Source of the DNA: Linnemannia hyalina
Lineage: Eukaryota > Mortierellomycota > Mortierellomycetes > Mortierellales > Mortierellaceae
Reading direction: 5' to 3'
NCBI GenBank assembly: GCA_019671135.1
Contig: JAHRHY010000006.1
Span: forward strand, 682,001-746,000
DNA length: 64,000 nt
The notes beneath the pieces are model-generated. The model worked only from the letters and a program-made list of their open reading frames with translations. It made no database searches and was not told the DNA's origin. Of the stretch, positions 1 to 12,671 are shown one piece after another (within the stretch, counting starts at the first letter, position 1; each line of letters starts with the position of its first letter). The position numbers were made by a program, and so were the translations under genes.

Positions 1-499
1 GAAGCCTGAATGTGACGTACGGTTTGAACCATGGTTTGAGCTGAGAAATAAAAGAGTCCATTTGTTTTGCGCCACCATTCCATTTAAAAATCCCTTTAAG
101 GAGATCGCGCCTCAGCAATTGCGCCACATTGATAATGGGTTCGTGGAGCAATTGAACCATTCATCGGAGTCTGGTGCTTGTCCAGGGTACTTCCAGTGGG
201 TATGATAGGCTCATGAACAAGTCCAGACAACATGACAACGCAACTTTTAACACAAGGCATCCAGACCAAGGTGCAGAAACCACGCCTTTTGTTAGCACTT
301 TGCACACCCTCACAATACCAAAAATTGAAACTCCTCTATTGGAAAAAAAATGGGTGGTGGCTTTGCCGACAAAAAGAGCAGAGACACCCTCCTACTGGCT
401 GTGCCTACTCGTCCACTCCACCTCCCTCCTAGATCACACACACACGCACTCTTCTTGTTTACCATCCAAACAACAATCAATCAACTAAACAGAAACAAT

Positions 500-3105
500 A
501 TGGACCACATATACACCGGACACCAGCAGGACGACTCCGAAGACCTCCTGATGCGCACCGACAACGATATCATCGACGACGTCGCTGAAGAAGCCCACCA
601 TCGTCGCTCCTCCTACCACGAAGAGCGCCGCAAGAGTGATGTCGGCCGCGACTTTGATCACAAGCCTACCCTGAGCCGTGAGCGCAGTGATGAACACCAC
701 CACTCCCGCCACGACTCGGAGCCACACCCTAATCGTGGACACGACCGGGATGACAAGTACGATGTCCGTCCCACACTCAACACCTACGGATCCGGCAACG
801 ACGCTGCCGGTCGCCGCTCCCGCTCCAGAAGTCCTGCCCGCGAAACCGCTACAGGCGGCGGCAACTCTGTCAGAGAGCGCAGAGTCTATGTCGGCAACCT
901 TTCTTACGACGTCAAGTGGACAAACCTCAAGGACTTTATGAGAGAGAGTAAGTCCGCACTTATTTTGCATTCTCTCCTTCTATCCAGTTGTCAGGATGAT
1001 GCGCTACACCGGCTTTGAGCATGGTTATTGTGCAGTCATTGACATATTCCTCCAATAATTTTCCCCCTTGAAAATTCTAGTTGGACCCGTTGCTCACGCT
1101 GATGTGCTCTTGGGTCGCGATGGTCGCTCCAAGGGATGCGGTGTTGTCGAGTACCAGAATGCTGACGATGCCAGAGCTGCTATCCGCAAGCTGAACGATG
1201 TTGTTCTCATGGGTCGCCCCGTTTTTGTCCGTGAGGACCGTGAGTCAGAGTCCAGGATTGGTTTCTCTGGAGGACGCGGAGGCGCAGGCCCCGCTCCTGC
1301 CGCTGGTGCTGGCGCTAGTGGTGCTAGTGGTGCTAGTGGTGCACGCCGTGACGTAAATTCCCGCCAGATCTATGTCGCCAACGTAAGTGCTTCATTTCGT
1401 TTTGCCCGATTTACAAAGGGTCACCTCATTCATGACCAAGGAGTTGACGTGTGGTTCTAACCATTCCAAACTATTGTTAATGGCAACGCTAGCTTCCATA
1501 TTCGATCAACTGGAAGGACATGAAGGACCTGTTCAGGAAGGCAGGACCAGTGGATCGCGCTGATATCTTCCAGGACAAAGAGGGTCGTTCCAGGGGAACA
1601 GGAACGGTGTCGTTTGAATCATCGCATGATGTTGGCCGTGCGATTTGTACGTGAGATCTTTGAACTTGTTTGATGCTGTATTGTATTGTTTTGCGAGGAG
1701 ATGAGCAGAGACTCGTCCTGTACGTTTGGACACCCGCAGAGTTGTCTGGAGCTGACAGAGGTCGCAATTTGGCGGCTAAGCAACAAAGTTGTGGCTACAC
1801 TCTCCTGTTCTGGCATGCCTGTCGGTGTGTATACGGAAGGAACGAGGTTGCGGTTGCAGAGGCACTGTTGCGGCTCTAACAAAGGCGCTCGAGCCGGATT
1901 GTTGTTGAGAATGGCGCTCTTTGTTTTGCAGAGCTGGATTGTTCGGAATGGAGGACGAGTTCGGCCCAAGGAACTAAACCAATTACCGTTCCTTTTTCTT
2001 GTTATGTCTCGCGGCGGATCCGGATACACGCTGGAAAATCTCCCTTCTCTCGGACGAGCAGCCATGTTCAACGGCTACGACTGGCACGGACGACGAATCG
2101 AAGTTCGCGAGGTGGGCATTGGTCTTGTTTTTGTTGCGGTTCGATGGATGAATTGTGGAATGTGGCGAGGGTTTCTTGGTTCGAAGAGAGGCAGTATCGA
2201 GGGATTTTGACCGAGTTCGAGGCGGTTGCTCATGGGCGTTTGGTTGATTTCGTGGAGATGATATCATGGATATCTTCACGGAGTGTGCTTTGCTATGTAG
2301 TTCATGGAAGACTGGACCAACTCGCGAGCGAGAGGTCGAGGACGACTGTGCGGGTGCTGTTTCGAGGAATTGAAATAGCCGTTCTGTCGGAAGCGGATGA
2401 GCACCCTTCTTCGAACAAGGAGATCAAGAGACCAAAAAAAAAGCGATTGGGGTGGTTGCGTAGGATGGTGCTGGGGAACGTTAGCAGGAAGGACGGAAAT
2501 ACTCATCTACGTTCTTTGCGATACACCTTTCTCAGGACAAATTCGGCCCTCCCGCAGGAGGTCAACGCCCAGCCCAGGCCGGCTCTTCATCCAGATATGA
2601 GCCATCGCGTGACCATGGCCGCGGAGGCGATAGCTACGGTTATAGCAGCAGCAGCCAGAGAGGTTACCGCGATGAGGGAAGCCGCCGGGATCATCATGGT
2701 CATGATATTTACGACGGCGCAGGAGGTGCATCCCAGTCTATTCCCTCAGGCCCAGCCGCAGGATCAGGCGACCAGATTTATGTTCGCAACGTAAGTGTAT
2801 TTTTTTGTACGGTCGAAAATGGTTGAATGTCGCAGATTGTTCAGTCATGGTAGAGGCTGTGACTAACGCTGTTCACCTTTATGATTATCTAGTTGCCTTT
2901 GACAACAACGAGCCAAGATCTTAAGGATCTGTTCAGGACATGTGGACCTATTAGGATGGCCGAGATGCTGGAGTCTGGAGGACGCTCCAAGGGCTCTGGC
3001 GTTGTCCGCTTCGATCTTTTTGAGTCGGCCGACAAGGCTGTTGCCAAGTTCAATGGATATGTCTACGGTGGTCGCCCACTGGAGATCGTCTATGACCGCG
3101 CCTAA
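500..3105 (+). CDS. Three-RRM RNA-binding protein, Gbp2/Hrb1-like (SR-type)
   Basis: Predicted nuclear mRNA-binding protein of the Gbp2/Hrb1 type, which in yeast couples mRNA packaging to export. Proposed exons are 500-947, 1081-1382, 1493-1646, 2059-2111, 2536-2790 and 2893-3105. All phases agree and give 474 aa. The N-terminus is rich in Arg, Asp, His and Ser and ends in an SRSRS run before RRM1 (RNP2-like RVYVGNLSY; RNP1-like KGCGVVEY). RRM2 starts at QIYVANLPYSINW and has RGTGTVSF. RRM3 starts at QIYVRNLPL and has KGSGVVRF. A Gly/Ser/Tyr/Arg-rich linker separates RRM2 from RRM3. RRM2 is completed by a 53-nt exon between two introns of more than 400 nt, whereas the other introns are 102-133 nt. 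The 2057-2061 acceptor is a GAG/CAG tandem, so one alanine is optional. The family call rests on the domain plan; a nucleolin-like protein is less likely. Confidence 0.85.
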
Positions 3106-3148
3106 GGTTGCTGTGGCGGACGCCGTCAAATGAAGCGACCCCCCAAAA

Positions 3149-3154
3149 AATAAA
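3149..3154 (+). terminator. AATAAA poly(A) signal of the RRM gene
   Basis: A canonical AATAAA lies 44 nt after the stop codon. The next start codon is only 45 nt further on, so cleavage must occur inside the very short gap before FAN1, or the FAN1 transcript must start inside this 3' region. Confidence 0.5.
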
Positions 3155-3198
3155 CATATTTCAATTTTTTCTTTTTCTACATTCACCCACTCTCTGCG

Positions 3199-6100
3199 AT
3201 GAAGAAGAAAGGTGGAACGACCAAAGCAAAGGACAAGGACAAGGCCAAGACGACCTCGACGCCAAAGGCCGATGCGACATCTGTCATTCCAAAAACCGGC
3301 GACAAGAGACAATTGCCATTAGACTTTAGTCGCCATGTCGTCGTGGCCAAAAAGACTTCTCCTTCGTCTGAGGACGCCACCAAAACAGGCGAGGATTTGG
3401 ATCAGTGGAGACCACCCCCTTTGTCTGAGCTGGACCCACCTGTTATCCGAGTCAACCTGACTTCTTCAGTACATAGTGTCTCAAGCACTGGAACCAGTAA
3501 CAGATTCTCGACAGAGACACTGAGCAAGGAGGAAGGGGACCCTGGAGAGGGTACTACCGGTGTGCTTGGCGAAGAGGATCAAGACCTTCCTGGCTATTTG
3601 GACGAGGGCGACGATGACGATGCATTGGTTCGGTCGAGCTCTGGACGGCGCCTCTGTGATGCTGGCGAAGACGACATTAATGGCGATTTTGAGGCTGCAG
3701 GGGAGGAGGGGGAGGTCGACGAGGCGGTAGTGAAAAAGGAGGAGACGCCGCTCGATCCCAGTGGACAGATACGAATCAAGACCGAGCCGGACGACCTAGA
3801 TCAAAAGGAGCTCGACATGCTTCTGCCTCCAAGGTTCCGCTGGAAGACTGTCTATGTGGCAGCATTTGAACTGGCACTTGATACGGTCCTACCTGACGAG
3901 GCATTTCTTTTCACGGACGAGGAGCACACCTTGTTTGAGACGTACAGAGCTCTTCCAGGTACAGCAATATTGGCCTTTTTAATCCGGGATATCTATGCCT
4001 GACTCCCAATTGTCGACGCACTTATACTTACACTCTATCAAATTTTTAGACGACCCGAAGCATCTATTTGTTCGCCTCTTTCTACGCAACCAAAAGTATT
4101 GGTTTCGCCAGTCCAAGCTTGAAGGACACTATCGGGAGATTGACGATCTGGAGTTTTCGATACGGCAATTAATCACAACTGGGTTATTGATGGATCAGGA
4201 GTCGGTGACGGTACCTGCGGAGGTGCTTGGGATCTTGGCCATGGATGAGCTCAAGATTCTGTCTCGTCGTGTCGGCATCAAAGAAAAGCTATCAGGGAAG
4301 CCGGTATGCTTTGTATGATTGATTCTTCAAGAAGGGTTTCAAACTGCTGACACAGAAAGCGGCGTTCTAACCAAATTATTGGCCATATGTTACTTGTAGA
4401 GAAGCGCACTTGTATCGACTATTCTGGACCACTTTCGACAGCAGTCGTTCATTTCAAAGAGGCTACTTTTGGCGCCAGGGGGAACGAATGATGGCGACGG
4501 CGAAGCTCGTTTAACAGGACTGACCACACATACTTTCTCAGGCGACGCCACCAAGCGGGATCGTGCGCTCATTGACAAGGTGATTGATATCTCTGGTATG
4601 TAATGAGTGCTTCTCTCTGATATTTTTTGCGATTCGATGGTGGAATGAAGATCAAGATCTAAGACGCGTCTGCCACGTCCTCCTTAGGCCCTTGTGTCAA
4701 AATATACCCCAACATCATCAAGGTGTTTGAACGACTGCACTTGGTTTTCTATCGCGCCAGAGAGTACAACGAGAAACCCGCACTGTTGGAAGCGATCCTT
4801 GCCAAGATCGGACAGCGTACTTTCCCGACCTACGAGATCACACGGACCAGCACTGTGTTCAAGGACAGGGACGAGCTGTTGAAGTACGAGACCGCCATTC
4901 GGCTACACTTTGAGCTGTCGAAGCTGACCGAGTCTGCCATGGGGCCGGGGCGGGACGCCACTGTCTATGTGCGAGAGGGTGACCGCGATAGTGAGAATCA
5001 AGGGAAGAATGGCCCTCGACGCGCCAATAGCGCCAAGGTGCCCCAGAAGAGCTCAAGCAACGGCTCCGCGGACAGTCGGTCAGGGGATGGGGAATTGGAC
5101 CCGGAGCAGGAGCGGAGGCGGTTAGAAGTGATTGGGATCTACGAGAAAGTGATTGAGGAGGCCGAGAACATCAGGGAGGCGTGGAGGCACTATGTCGCGA
5201 CTGAGACGAGGCTTTCCACAGAGAACCCGAACTACTTTATGCTGAGATTCTCGCCAGGTATGTTGAGGTCTACGGTCTTGGTATTGTGGCATTTCATGTC
5301 TTACTTTCTAGGACTCGTGCTTGTAGTGCTAAAAAGGTTGTTCTACCTGTATGTTAGGTTGGGTGTACACTCAGATCTTACGACTTGAGCTGCGGGCGTT
5401 TGCGTTTTTGAAGCGGTTTGAGGAAGAGTCGATCTTACTTCATGAGCTCCTTGACCAGCACGTTTACTCACTCGGTCAACGAGGCGGCTGGTATGAACGA
5501 CTGGCCTTGATCAAGTCCAACTACTCGTTCCACAAGCGACTGGGCAAGCAGGAGGCACTGCAAATATGCATGATGGCACTCAGGGACAAGCATGTGCACG
5601 CAGGTAAGCTTGCATTGTAAACTATCACTTGAAAGACGCATCTAGTAGGGAAGTGAAAGAGTGTTTGATAACACGTATTGTTGCTTGTTTCCAATGCGTG
5701 AAAATAGTGGATGCAACGTTGATCCAGGCTCGGATAGGCCGTCTGGAATCCGAACTTAAAGTTGCGTTTCGAGAGCGACACGACTTTTCATATCTGACCC
5801 TCCGGAAAGCTCAAAAGCGGATATTGACTGGCGAGCGACTGAATGCCCCAGGGATGGCTGCGCCTTCCTACACGTCTTCTCACTCGTACTCGTTTGTGCC
5901 CAACTCTATGGGCTCATCTCGCCCCATCGCGAACCAACGACCTCTCTGGCGGAATATTGATGGCTCGGACTGCAACGTCGAGGAGTTGGCGCTAAGCTAC
6001 TATGGGACGTTGGGCTACAAAGGATATCACTCTGAGAACAGTCTGCTGGCCACACTGTTTGGGCTTTTGTTCTGGGATATCCTGTTCTCGCCGCAACCAG

Positions 6101-7246
6101 GGGTGTTTGAGACTCTTTACCAGACTGAGCCGCTGGATCTTAGGACAGATGCCTTCTTCCTTCAGAGGCAGGATATGATTCTCGATCGGATCGCTAGGAT
6201 TGCGGGTCCGACCATTATTGAGAAGGACCAGTCAACAGTATCAGAACCGCCACTACCACCAACATTACTACAACAGCCCGCCATAACGCGGAGTAGAGTC
6301 AAGTCGGAGGAGCTAGAAGAAGATGATGATGAGGACGATGAGGAGGAAGAGCCACTATTCAGTCGCCGGCGGAAACCAAAGCCAATACTCCAGGAAGTTA
6401 ACGAAGAGTTGCTGGGAAACATGTTGTTTGAAGATGAGCTCTTGCAGGAACAGAAAGAGGACGAGAACTCTGAGGAGCGACGGGCAGAGCGAATGTACAA
6501 AGAGTTTTTGGCACGGAAGCGGAAAGAGAGTTATTACCTGGACTTGATTCAGACGCACGATGATCTCTACCGCGACAAGAAGGTCTATTGTGTCGGTGTC
6601 AATTGGACGTTTACCAAGGAGGAGCTTCTCGAGGTGGCAGAGGTAAGTCCAAACAAAATGGTCACGACAACTCAACGATCGAGAAATCATGCCTTCAAGT
6701 CTATTTTGGTGAACGCATACTAATTCGCAAATCGAAAAATAATGCTAGTGTATTGGAGGGAATGCGTTGGCAGAGATTTGCAAGATACTCGCACAAGAGT
6801 ACAACAAACGCTGTTCTGGGATGCCCGATCTATGGTAACGTGGCAAAGCGTGGAAAAAAATGTGATGGATTCTGGTGCCTATGACGCTATCGCCTATTAA
6901 CGCTGGTATTGTCGACATGCTCTCTTCTTTTTCTAAATAGCTGCTGGAACTATGACAAGAAACTCGTCAAGTTTGTCGAAGGTAAGGTCATCGAGGGCGA
7001 GGCACATATAAAAAGTCAGAAAACGTGGGATTGTCCAATTGAAGGCAACAACAGCATGTGCTAAATTTATCCTTCGTTTGCTTTGTCGTTTGTGAAATAG
7101 TCAAGGGTCCAGGGGACAGGCTTTCGTCGAAGCAGCAAGTCTGGATTGACCTGTTGACATCATTACATGTCGATATTGAACTGTGCATTGTTCAGGTCTC
7201 CAAGGCCGAGGATGCGTTCCTTGAAGAGCGCAAGAATGTTAATTAA
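3199..7246 (+). CDS. FAN1: FAN1-type structure-specific nuclease (VRR-NUC), interstrand-crosslink repair
   Basis: Fanconi-associated nuclease homologue, a 5'-flap endonuclease/exonuclease that processes DNA interstrand crosslinks in the nucleus. Multi-exon; the first exon ends at 3958 and the last covers roughly 7100-7246. After a Lys/Thr-rich and acidic N-terminus comes the SAP-like/winged-helix region (HLFVRLFLRNQKYWFRQSKL). A TPR-like helical region follows (GWVYTQILRLELRAFAFLKR), then the nuclease. The metal-site Glu is in GYHSEN, Asp in GMPDL, and the Glu-x-Lys pair in FVEVKGPGDR. The last two motifs are joined exactly by splicing: the D-L-C-C-W exon, then the phase-1 junction at GAA-G/TC-AAG. 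An exon with CIGGNALAEICK begins at TGT after an AATGCTAG acceptor near 6750. I see no N-terminal UBZ zinc finger such as vertebrate FAN1 has. A long Glu/Asp-rich insertion sits between the first and second catalytic motifs. Confidence 0.95.
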
Positions 7247-8062
7247 CTCTCTTTTTTGTTTCCCTCTTTTTGTTTTAATAAAACGTGTGTGCGAGGGATG
7301 ATCCATTCTTTGTTTGAGCCCTTGCCTCTTAATTGTGCACAATCGTGCGATGGATGGGCTTTCCACCAAGCGATATTTTCATCGATAGAGAGAGGATAAG
7401 AGGATATGAGAGTATGGGAGGGATGGGAGCGCGTGCAGCGGGAAACAAGTTCTATTCGAACTGAAAGCGGGTTGGCTCACATATGACTTTTTTGTCTTGA
7501 GAAAGGGGACCTGTGCGTCGACTCTTGAATCATTGACTATGACTATGCTGAAGCCAACAGAGTCGACACCTTATTTCGGGGGCGGACACACACATACAAA
7601 GCTCACTTTTCATGGTTCTCGAACACCCACACAACGATAAATGAAATTCTGTGTGTATGTGGGTGTGGCAGGTATGATGGACACATCGTGGCGACGCAGC
7701 TTTCGAACAACTCACTCCAAAAGAAAAACGGGCACATTAAAAAGGAACACCGTTCCACTCCTCAGCCCTTCACTTTTTTTGTTCATAAACTTCCCCCTCT
7801 CGCCCCATTCTTATTTCTCATTCATTCCTTCTGTTCCTCATCAACTCTCTTTACTCCATTCCTCCATCTTAACGCCACTTCTTATTGTCTCTCATCACTC
7901 CCCCCTCTTACAAACATCCACTGTACATACCTTGTCCTTGCTACGCAGCAAACAGCAATACCCAAAAACACACACGAAAACTAGATATCTTTTTTTTTGA
8001 GTCCTCGCCTTCTTCCACCCCAATTCCACTCTCACACCCCTTTTTTTGACCATTTTTGCGAT
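7247..8062. other. Intergenic: FAN1 3' end and promoter of the next gene
   Basis: Contains an AATAAA at 7277-7282, which suits FAN1 termination. A long CT-rich stretch follows at about 7770-7925 and then CAA/ACA-rich DNA just upstream of the 8063 start. Pyrimidine-rich leaders of this kind recur before many genes in the window. No gene is apparent on either strand. Confidence 0.6.
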
Positions 8063-11000
8063 ATGGACGACTACCAAATGATTCAGCAGCGGGGTGTCCA
8101 GGAGCTTGTGGCAGTTTCCCACGATGAAGAAGACCTGCCCTGTATCTATCTCAGCGCAATTGACCGCATATTCCCCAATGCCAACGTCGTCTCCTCTTAT
8201 GGTGTCCGCATCCCCTTCTCTACCAACCGAAGTGGTGTCCCGTACGTGAGCCACAAAAGAAAAATCGAGCAATTGGAAAATTCCTCTTCCGTTCTTGCTC
8301 TTCACCCCTGGTGTATATAATTATCTAACTGTCAAATGCTTTTCTATTTAAACGGCTGTGCTATATTACCCCACACATAGGAAACAGCCATTGAGGATCC
8401 CTTACTTTGAAAACAGGGTGCTCGATGTCGAATGCGACAACAGTCAGCTGGAGTGGTCACGAGAAGCAACGGCCGCACGCATCGCCGCTGTTGCTGCAGC
8501 CGCAGCACATCTCATCCCGCCCAACACCGTCCACACGGCCCCACTTGTCTCGATCACGGACCTGGACGTGGATCTTTACAGCTATAGTGACGACGACAAC
8601 GACATTAGCCACAACACTCGTATCCCGGCTCGGGGCAGGAGTCCCGATCTTGACAGCGACGATAACTTTGACATGATCGAGTCGGAACATTCTTCGGATG
8701 AGGATGATGAGAACGCTGAGGACGAGGCTGGTGGCGGCGACGACAATGATGAAACGCTCTCCAGGCCCAGTCGGTCAGCAAGATTTGCAGGGACATCCCA
8801 GAGTTTCGAGCGCTTGCGAGTGGGACTTCAGCCGATCCCAGAGACGAACCCCTTTGTCAGAGATTTACCACCTTCGTTCAACACGGTCGTTTCTCCACCT
8901 ATCCAAACAACAGTGGCTTTACCGCCTTCTGTGGTTGCCACTCCAACAGTACCGTTCCTTCCTGCGGTGCGCCATGCTATTCCCGAGGAGTCATTGACGA
9001 ATGGCGATGCTGCTCCACCGCCTACCTACGAGCCTATCGATACCTTGGTTCACGATATCACTGGCCCTGGCCGTGTTACTAACCATGGCACTGGAGCGAG
9101 CGAGTCGCATTTCGTACCTCCTCCCACCATCGACGACCCCTCTGAGCGCCACCTCGTCCACGACCGAGTCGAAATTATCAAAAGGATTAGTCAGACCATT
9201 CTCAACCAAAAGTACGAGTCCGAGGTCTGCGCCCACCCTCCCTTGTTTGTGCTCTTGCCCGAGAACCCCCTTCGGTGGTCCTTTGACAACCTCCTCCACA
9301 ACAAGATGCGGCTCTACTTCCTATGCGACTGCTGCGAGCATGAGGGGTTCGTTCCTAGAGGCAACAGCACCGGTGAGCGACGTGGGTTGCGCAACCAGCG
9401 CAACGTCCATGTCACGGGCGGGAAAGGATTCGAGATTCGCATGGACCAGTTTCAGGATCAGATGCTTGTCGCCAAGTTTGGACACTACATACTCCACCTC
9501 TTGCGGATGCTACAGTTTGGAGTCTCGCTCGATAGCCACTTTGTGGCCTCTGCATTCGACCGGCCCGTGCCTCTGATCAGCGCCTCAGGAACCAATCTCG
9601 GAGGACTGGACCCAGAGTTATACTTCAAACTCAGGAAGAATGTCGAGCGGTCAATTGCCTTTATGGAGGCCCTACTTGGCGACGACTATGAGGAGGAGGC
9701 TACTGAGGCTGTGATGTGCTTGGATCTGAACGATTTTAGGATCTTGGATCATATTGTCAAGAGGCAGCCTTACTCTCAACCCGCTTCTGCGTCAAAGGTT
9801 CTACCCTCGTCCGCGTCGGTAACTTCGATCTCGTCGACTTCGTCCCCTCCAACTTCTCCCACCACGGCGGTAACACCTAGAGCAGAGTTGGCACAGCCTT
9901 TGGGAAGCAGTCTCTTTGATGGCGGCAACGGACTCTACAAGGTCCTAGGACCCGACAATCGCGTGCGATGGTCCTGCGAGGACTTTTACGGCAAGCATCA
10001 CCAGACGCTGGACAAGGTCTTTTCGACAAAGCTCAACTTTTTGCAGGTGGACATGGATACCCACGTGCGCTCGGCAGAGATGACAGGAACCAGCGAGAAC
10101 ATCCTCAACACCCGGGTCATTGCCGTATCCAAAATCAGGGCGTTGTTCAGAATCGACTTGAACTTTGACTGGGACTTTGAGAACGACAAACTCGCAACAG
10201 TGACCAACATGCTGAAGCAGGACGCGGCCTCGGTCTCGACACTCGCGGTTCGATTCAGTCGTAAGGTACCACCATTGACCTGGAGGCAACATCTTGTGAG
10301 CCACGGAGAGGACGCCCAACCGATGATCGCCGTTCTGAACCTCGTCAAGAACAGGAAGCTGAAACATTTGATCCTGGAGGGCGATGTTGACCTGTTCTCG
10401 GTGCCCAACCTCGGGACCATGGATTTTTCCAACCTGGACATTCTCAGCATCATGAAAACTAATCACCGTGGCTATGGTCATACCGCTGCCCTGCTCAGGA
10501 ACAACAAAACCAACAATGGCTACAATAATAGCTCATCTGCGAGTGTCAGGAGTCTGGATGGTTACGACAATGGCGAGCGTGGAACAGCCAAGACGTACAC
10601 GCAGGAGAACTACATCCCCGAGTTGCTTTCCTTCCTCCAGACCTGCAGTCTCTTGACAGAGATCTCGCTTGGGTTCCCTGAAGTCGTCCCTGGACATATT
10701 CGAATTCTGCAGACTTGTATCGCTGGGCTGTCTAGACTGGCTCGCGTCGATCTATCCCGAATCGTTGGATCCTCCCTCAGTGGCAGTGCTAACAGCAGCA
10801 GCAGCAGCAGCAGCAATTCTCCAGCGGCGGGAAACAAGAGACCGATCCTCAACAAAAAACTGGAACTCTCTGCCAATGTCTCGGCGTCCAGGGTCACGAG
10901 ACTCTACTTGTCGGAGTGCAAGGTTGTCGGCGATGGTCGGGCAAGACTTTTGGAGTCCCTGGAGGAGGTGCTGATGGACTATGGTCCGTCTCTGGAAGAT

Positions 11001-12671
11001 TTGGAGATCAAGTTTGTGGGCTTTAACGACAAGCATGCGCATGCGCTCGAATATGGCACCAGGCCACAGTCAGACCAAACTTCGTGCAGGCTGCGTCGAT
11101 TGGTCCTCCATGGCAAGGGACTCGAAACGGGAGGTGTCGCTGCCTTGAAGCGGGTTATTGGTAGGGCTACACGGTCAAAGCCGCAAGAGTCCATGGTTGT
11201 TGGCAATACCCGTGGAACCTTGGGTCGGAGCACCAGTCGCCGAGGTGGATCTGTCGCCACCGAGTTGACTGTCGCAATCGCAGCCGCCGCACACTCTGCT
11301 GGAAGCGGACTAGAGTCGCTCTCCTTTGGAACCATGCTCGACGAAACGACACTAACACATCTGGAACTCTGCTCAATCGACACTTTGGCGGACTCGGACT
11401 GGGCACACTTGGTGAGCGAGCTGAACATGAAGAGGCTGATCACACTTGAGGTCCAAGGCGTCTGGGTCGGAGACCGAACCGTGGCCATGCTTGCACGCTG
11501 CGGTCAGAACGAGGACATTGTTGACGAACCCTCATCGCCTCATTCACCTGCGGAGGACTTTTCCTCCTCGCTGCCACCCGCTCCTCCTGCATTTTTCTCG
11601 GCGTCTGCTCCATTGCCCTTGCAGACGTTGCGGATCCATTGCTCAAGCCTGACCAACAAGGGAGTGACGCACTTCCGCGAGTTCCTGTCACGTCTTATTC
11701 ATCTGTCGACTCTCAGCTTCCATGGATTCCGTAAGGTCGGTTCGGATCACTGGGTCGACATGTTGAGCAGGATCGAGTTCCGGTGGGTTGAGATCATTGA
11801 GATTGTCAGTTCAGGTTTTGACGACTATTGTGGAGAGTACCTGGGTGAGAGGATTCAAGCACGAAGCCAGCTTCCGGATTTCGTCGCGACTTTATCTCCG
11901 GCTGACGCCTATGATACAGAAGGACCTGCGTTGCCGGCTTACAGTGCCCAAGCTCCTGCTGCTACTTCTCCTACGACTACTATATCATCGTCGTCCTCCA
12001 ACGCTCTGTCGTCATCGCCGCCACTGTCAGCAGCAGCGCCCCCAACCCGCAGGGATTCTCTGTCGTCAAGACTGCGCGCTTCCATTTCCAATACATCTAG
12101 GTCCAAGGATCCCGAACCCAAGCCAACTCCGATCCCATCCAGCACCAGCACCACTAGCCTGACACGCCCAACCGCATCCCAAAAGTACCTCGAGGTCGAC
12201 CTTCGATACACCGACGTCTCTGCAAAGGGACTGGCGCTTCTTCGCACAAAGGTCCTGGGTCAGGCCAAGCGAGTGGTGGTGATGTCGCGTGATGGCGAGG
12301 AGGAGGAGGAAGTGGATGAGGGTGAGGCGGACAAGGAGGCTGCAAGGTTGGCGCAGAAGCGTATGGCGGAGAAGGAGAGTGAGGCCAAGTGGAGTGCCAA
12401 GGGAGGAAGTTCGTCATCGTCCTCCTCGAGTCCTAGCAATGGGCGTGGTGCTAGCTATAGTAGTGGTGGAGGAACGTTTTCCGCGTTGGCTTATTCGTTA
12501 TCGTCTGCCTCTCAGGGACCAAGCAATAGAAATGGAGGTAGTGACGGAAGCAGCAGCAGTCATGGCAACAGTAGCAACGGAACCTCACAATCGCAGCATC
12601 AACAGCAGGGTTCGGGCCAGAAGACTCGGTCTACTTTTTCGACTGTAAAGAGGTTCCTGACGAAGAAATAG
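8063..12671 (+). CDS. Large uncharacterised protein: Mortierella-type domain plus leucine-rich-like repeats
   Basis: Two exons, 8063-8241 and 8381-12671, give 1,489 aa. The phase-2 junction yields GVP-KQPLRIPYF. I do not know the function. The N-terminal 85 residues (IYLSAIDRIFPNANVV and LRIPYFENRVLDVE) resemble the start of a large predicted-protein family I remember from Mortierella. An acidic Asp/Glu-rich linker follows. Around residues 340-420 is the core shared with the C2-pseudokinase protein at 56.5-61.9 kb: PPLFVLLPE, then KMRLYFLCDC, then a helical FGHYILHLLRMLQFG segment. Near residue 576 is GLYKVLGPDNRVRWSCEDFY, resembling a segment of the same family. Residues about 640-1230 contain irregular Leu-rich strands (HLILEG, RRLVLHG, THLELCS, ITLEVQG, LQTLRIH, LSTLSFHG) like leucine-rich repeats. 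Ser/Thr-rich linkers follow, and the last residues (STVKRFLTKK) form a basic tail. No enzyme motif or membrane segment is seen. Confidence 0.82.

Noticed and set aside
485..970. 161-aa minus-strand frame
   Set aside because: Antisense to the Arg/Asp/His-rich N-terminus of the RRM gene.
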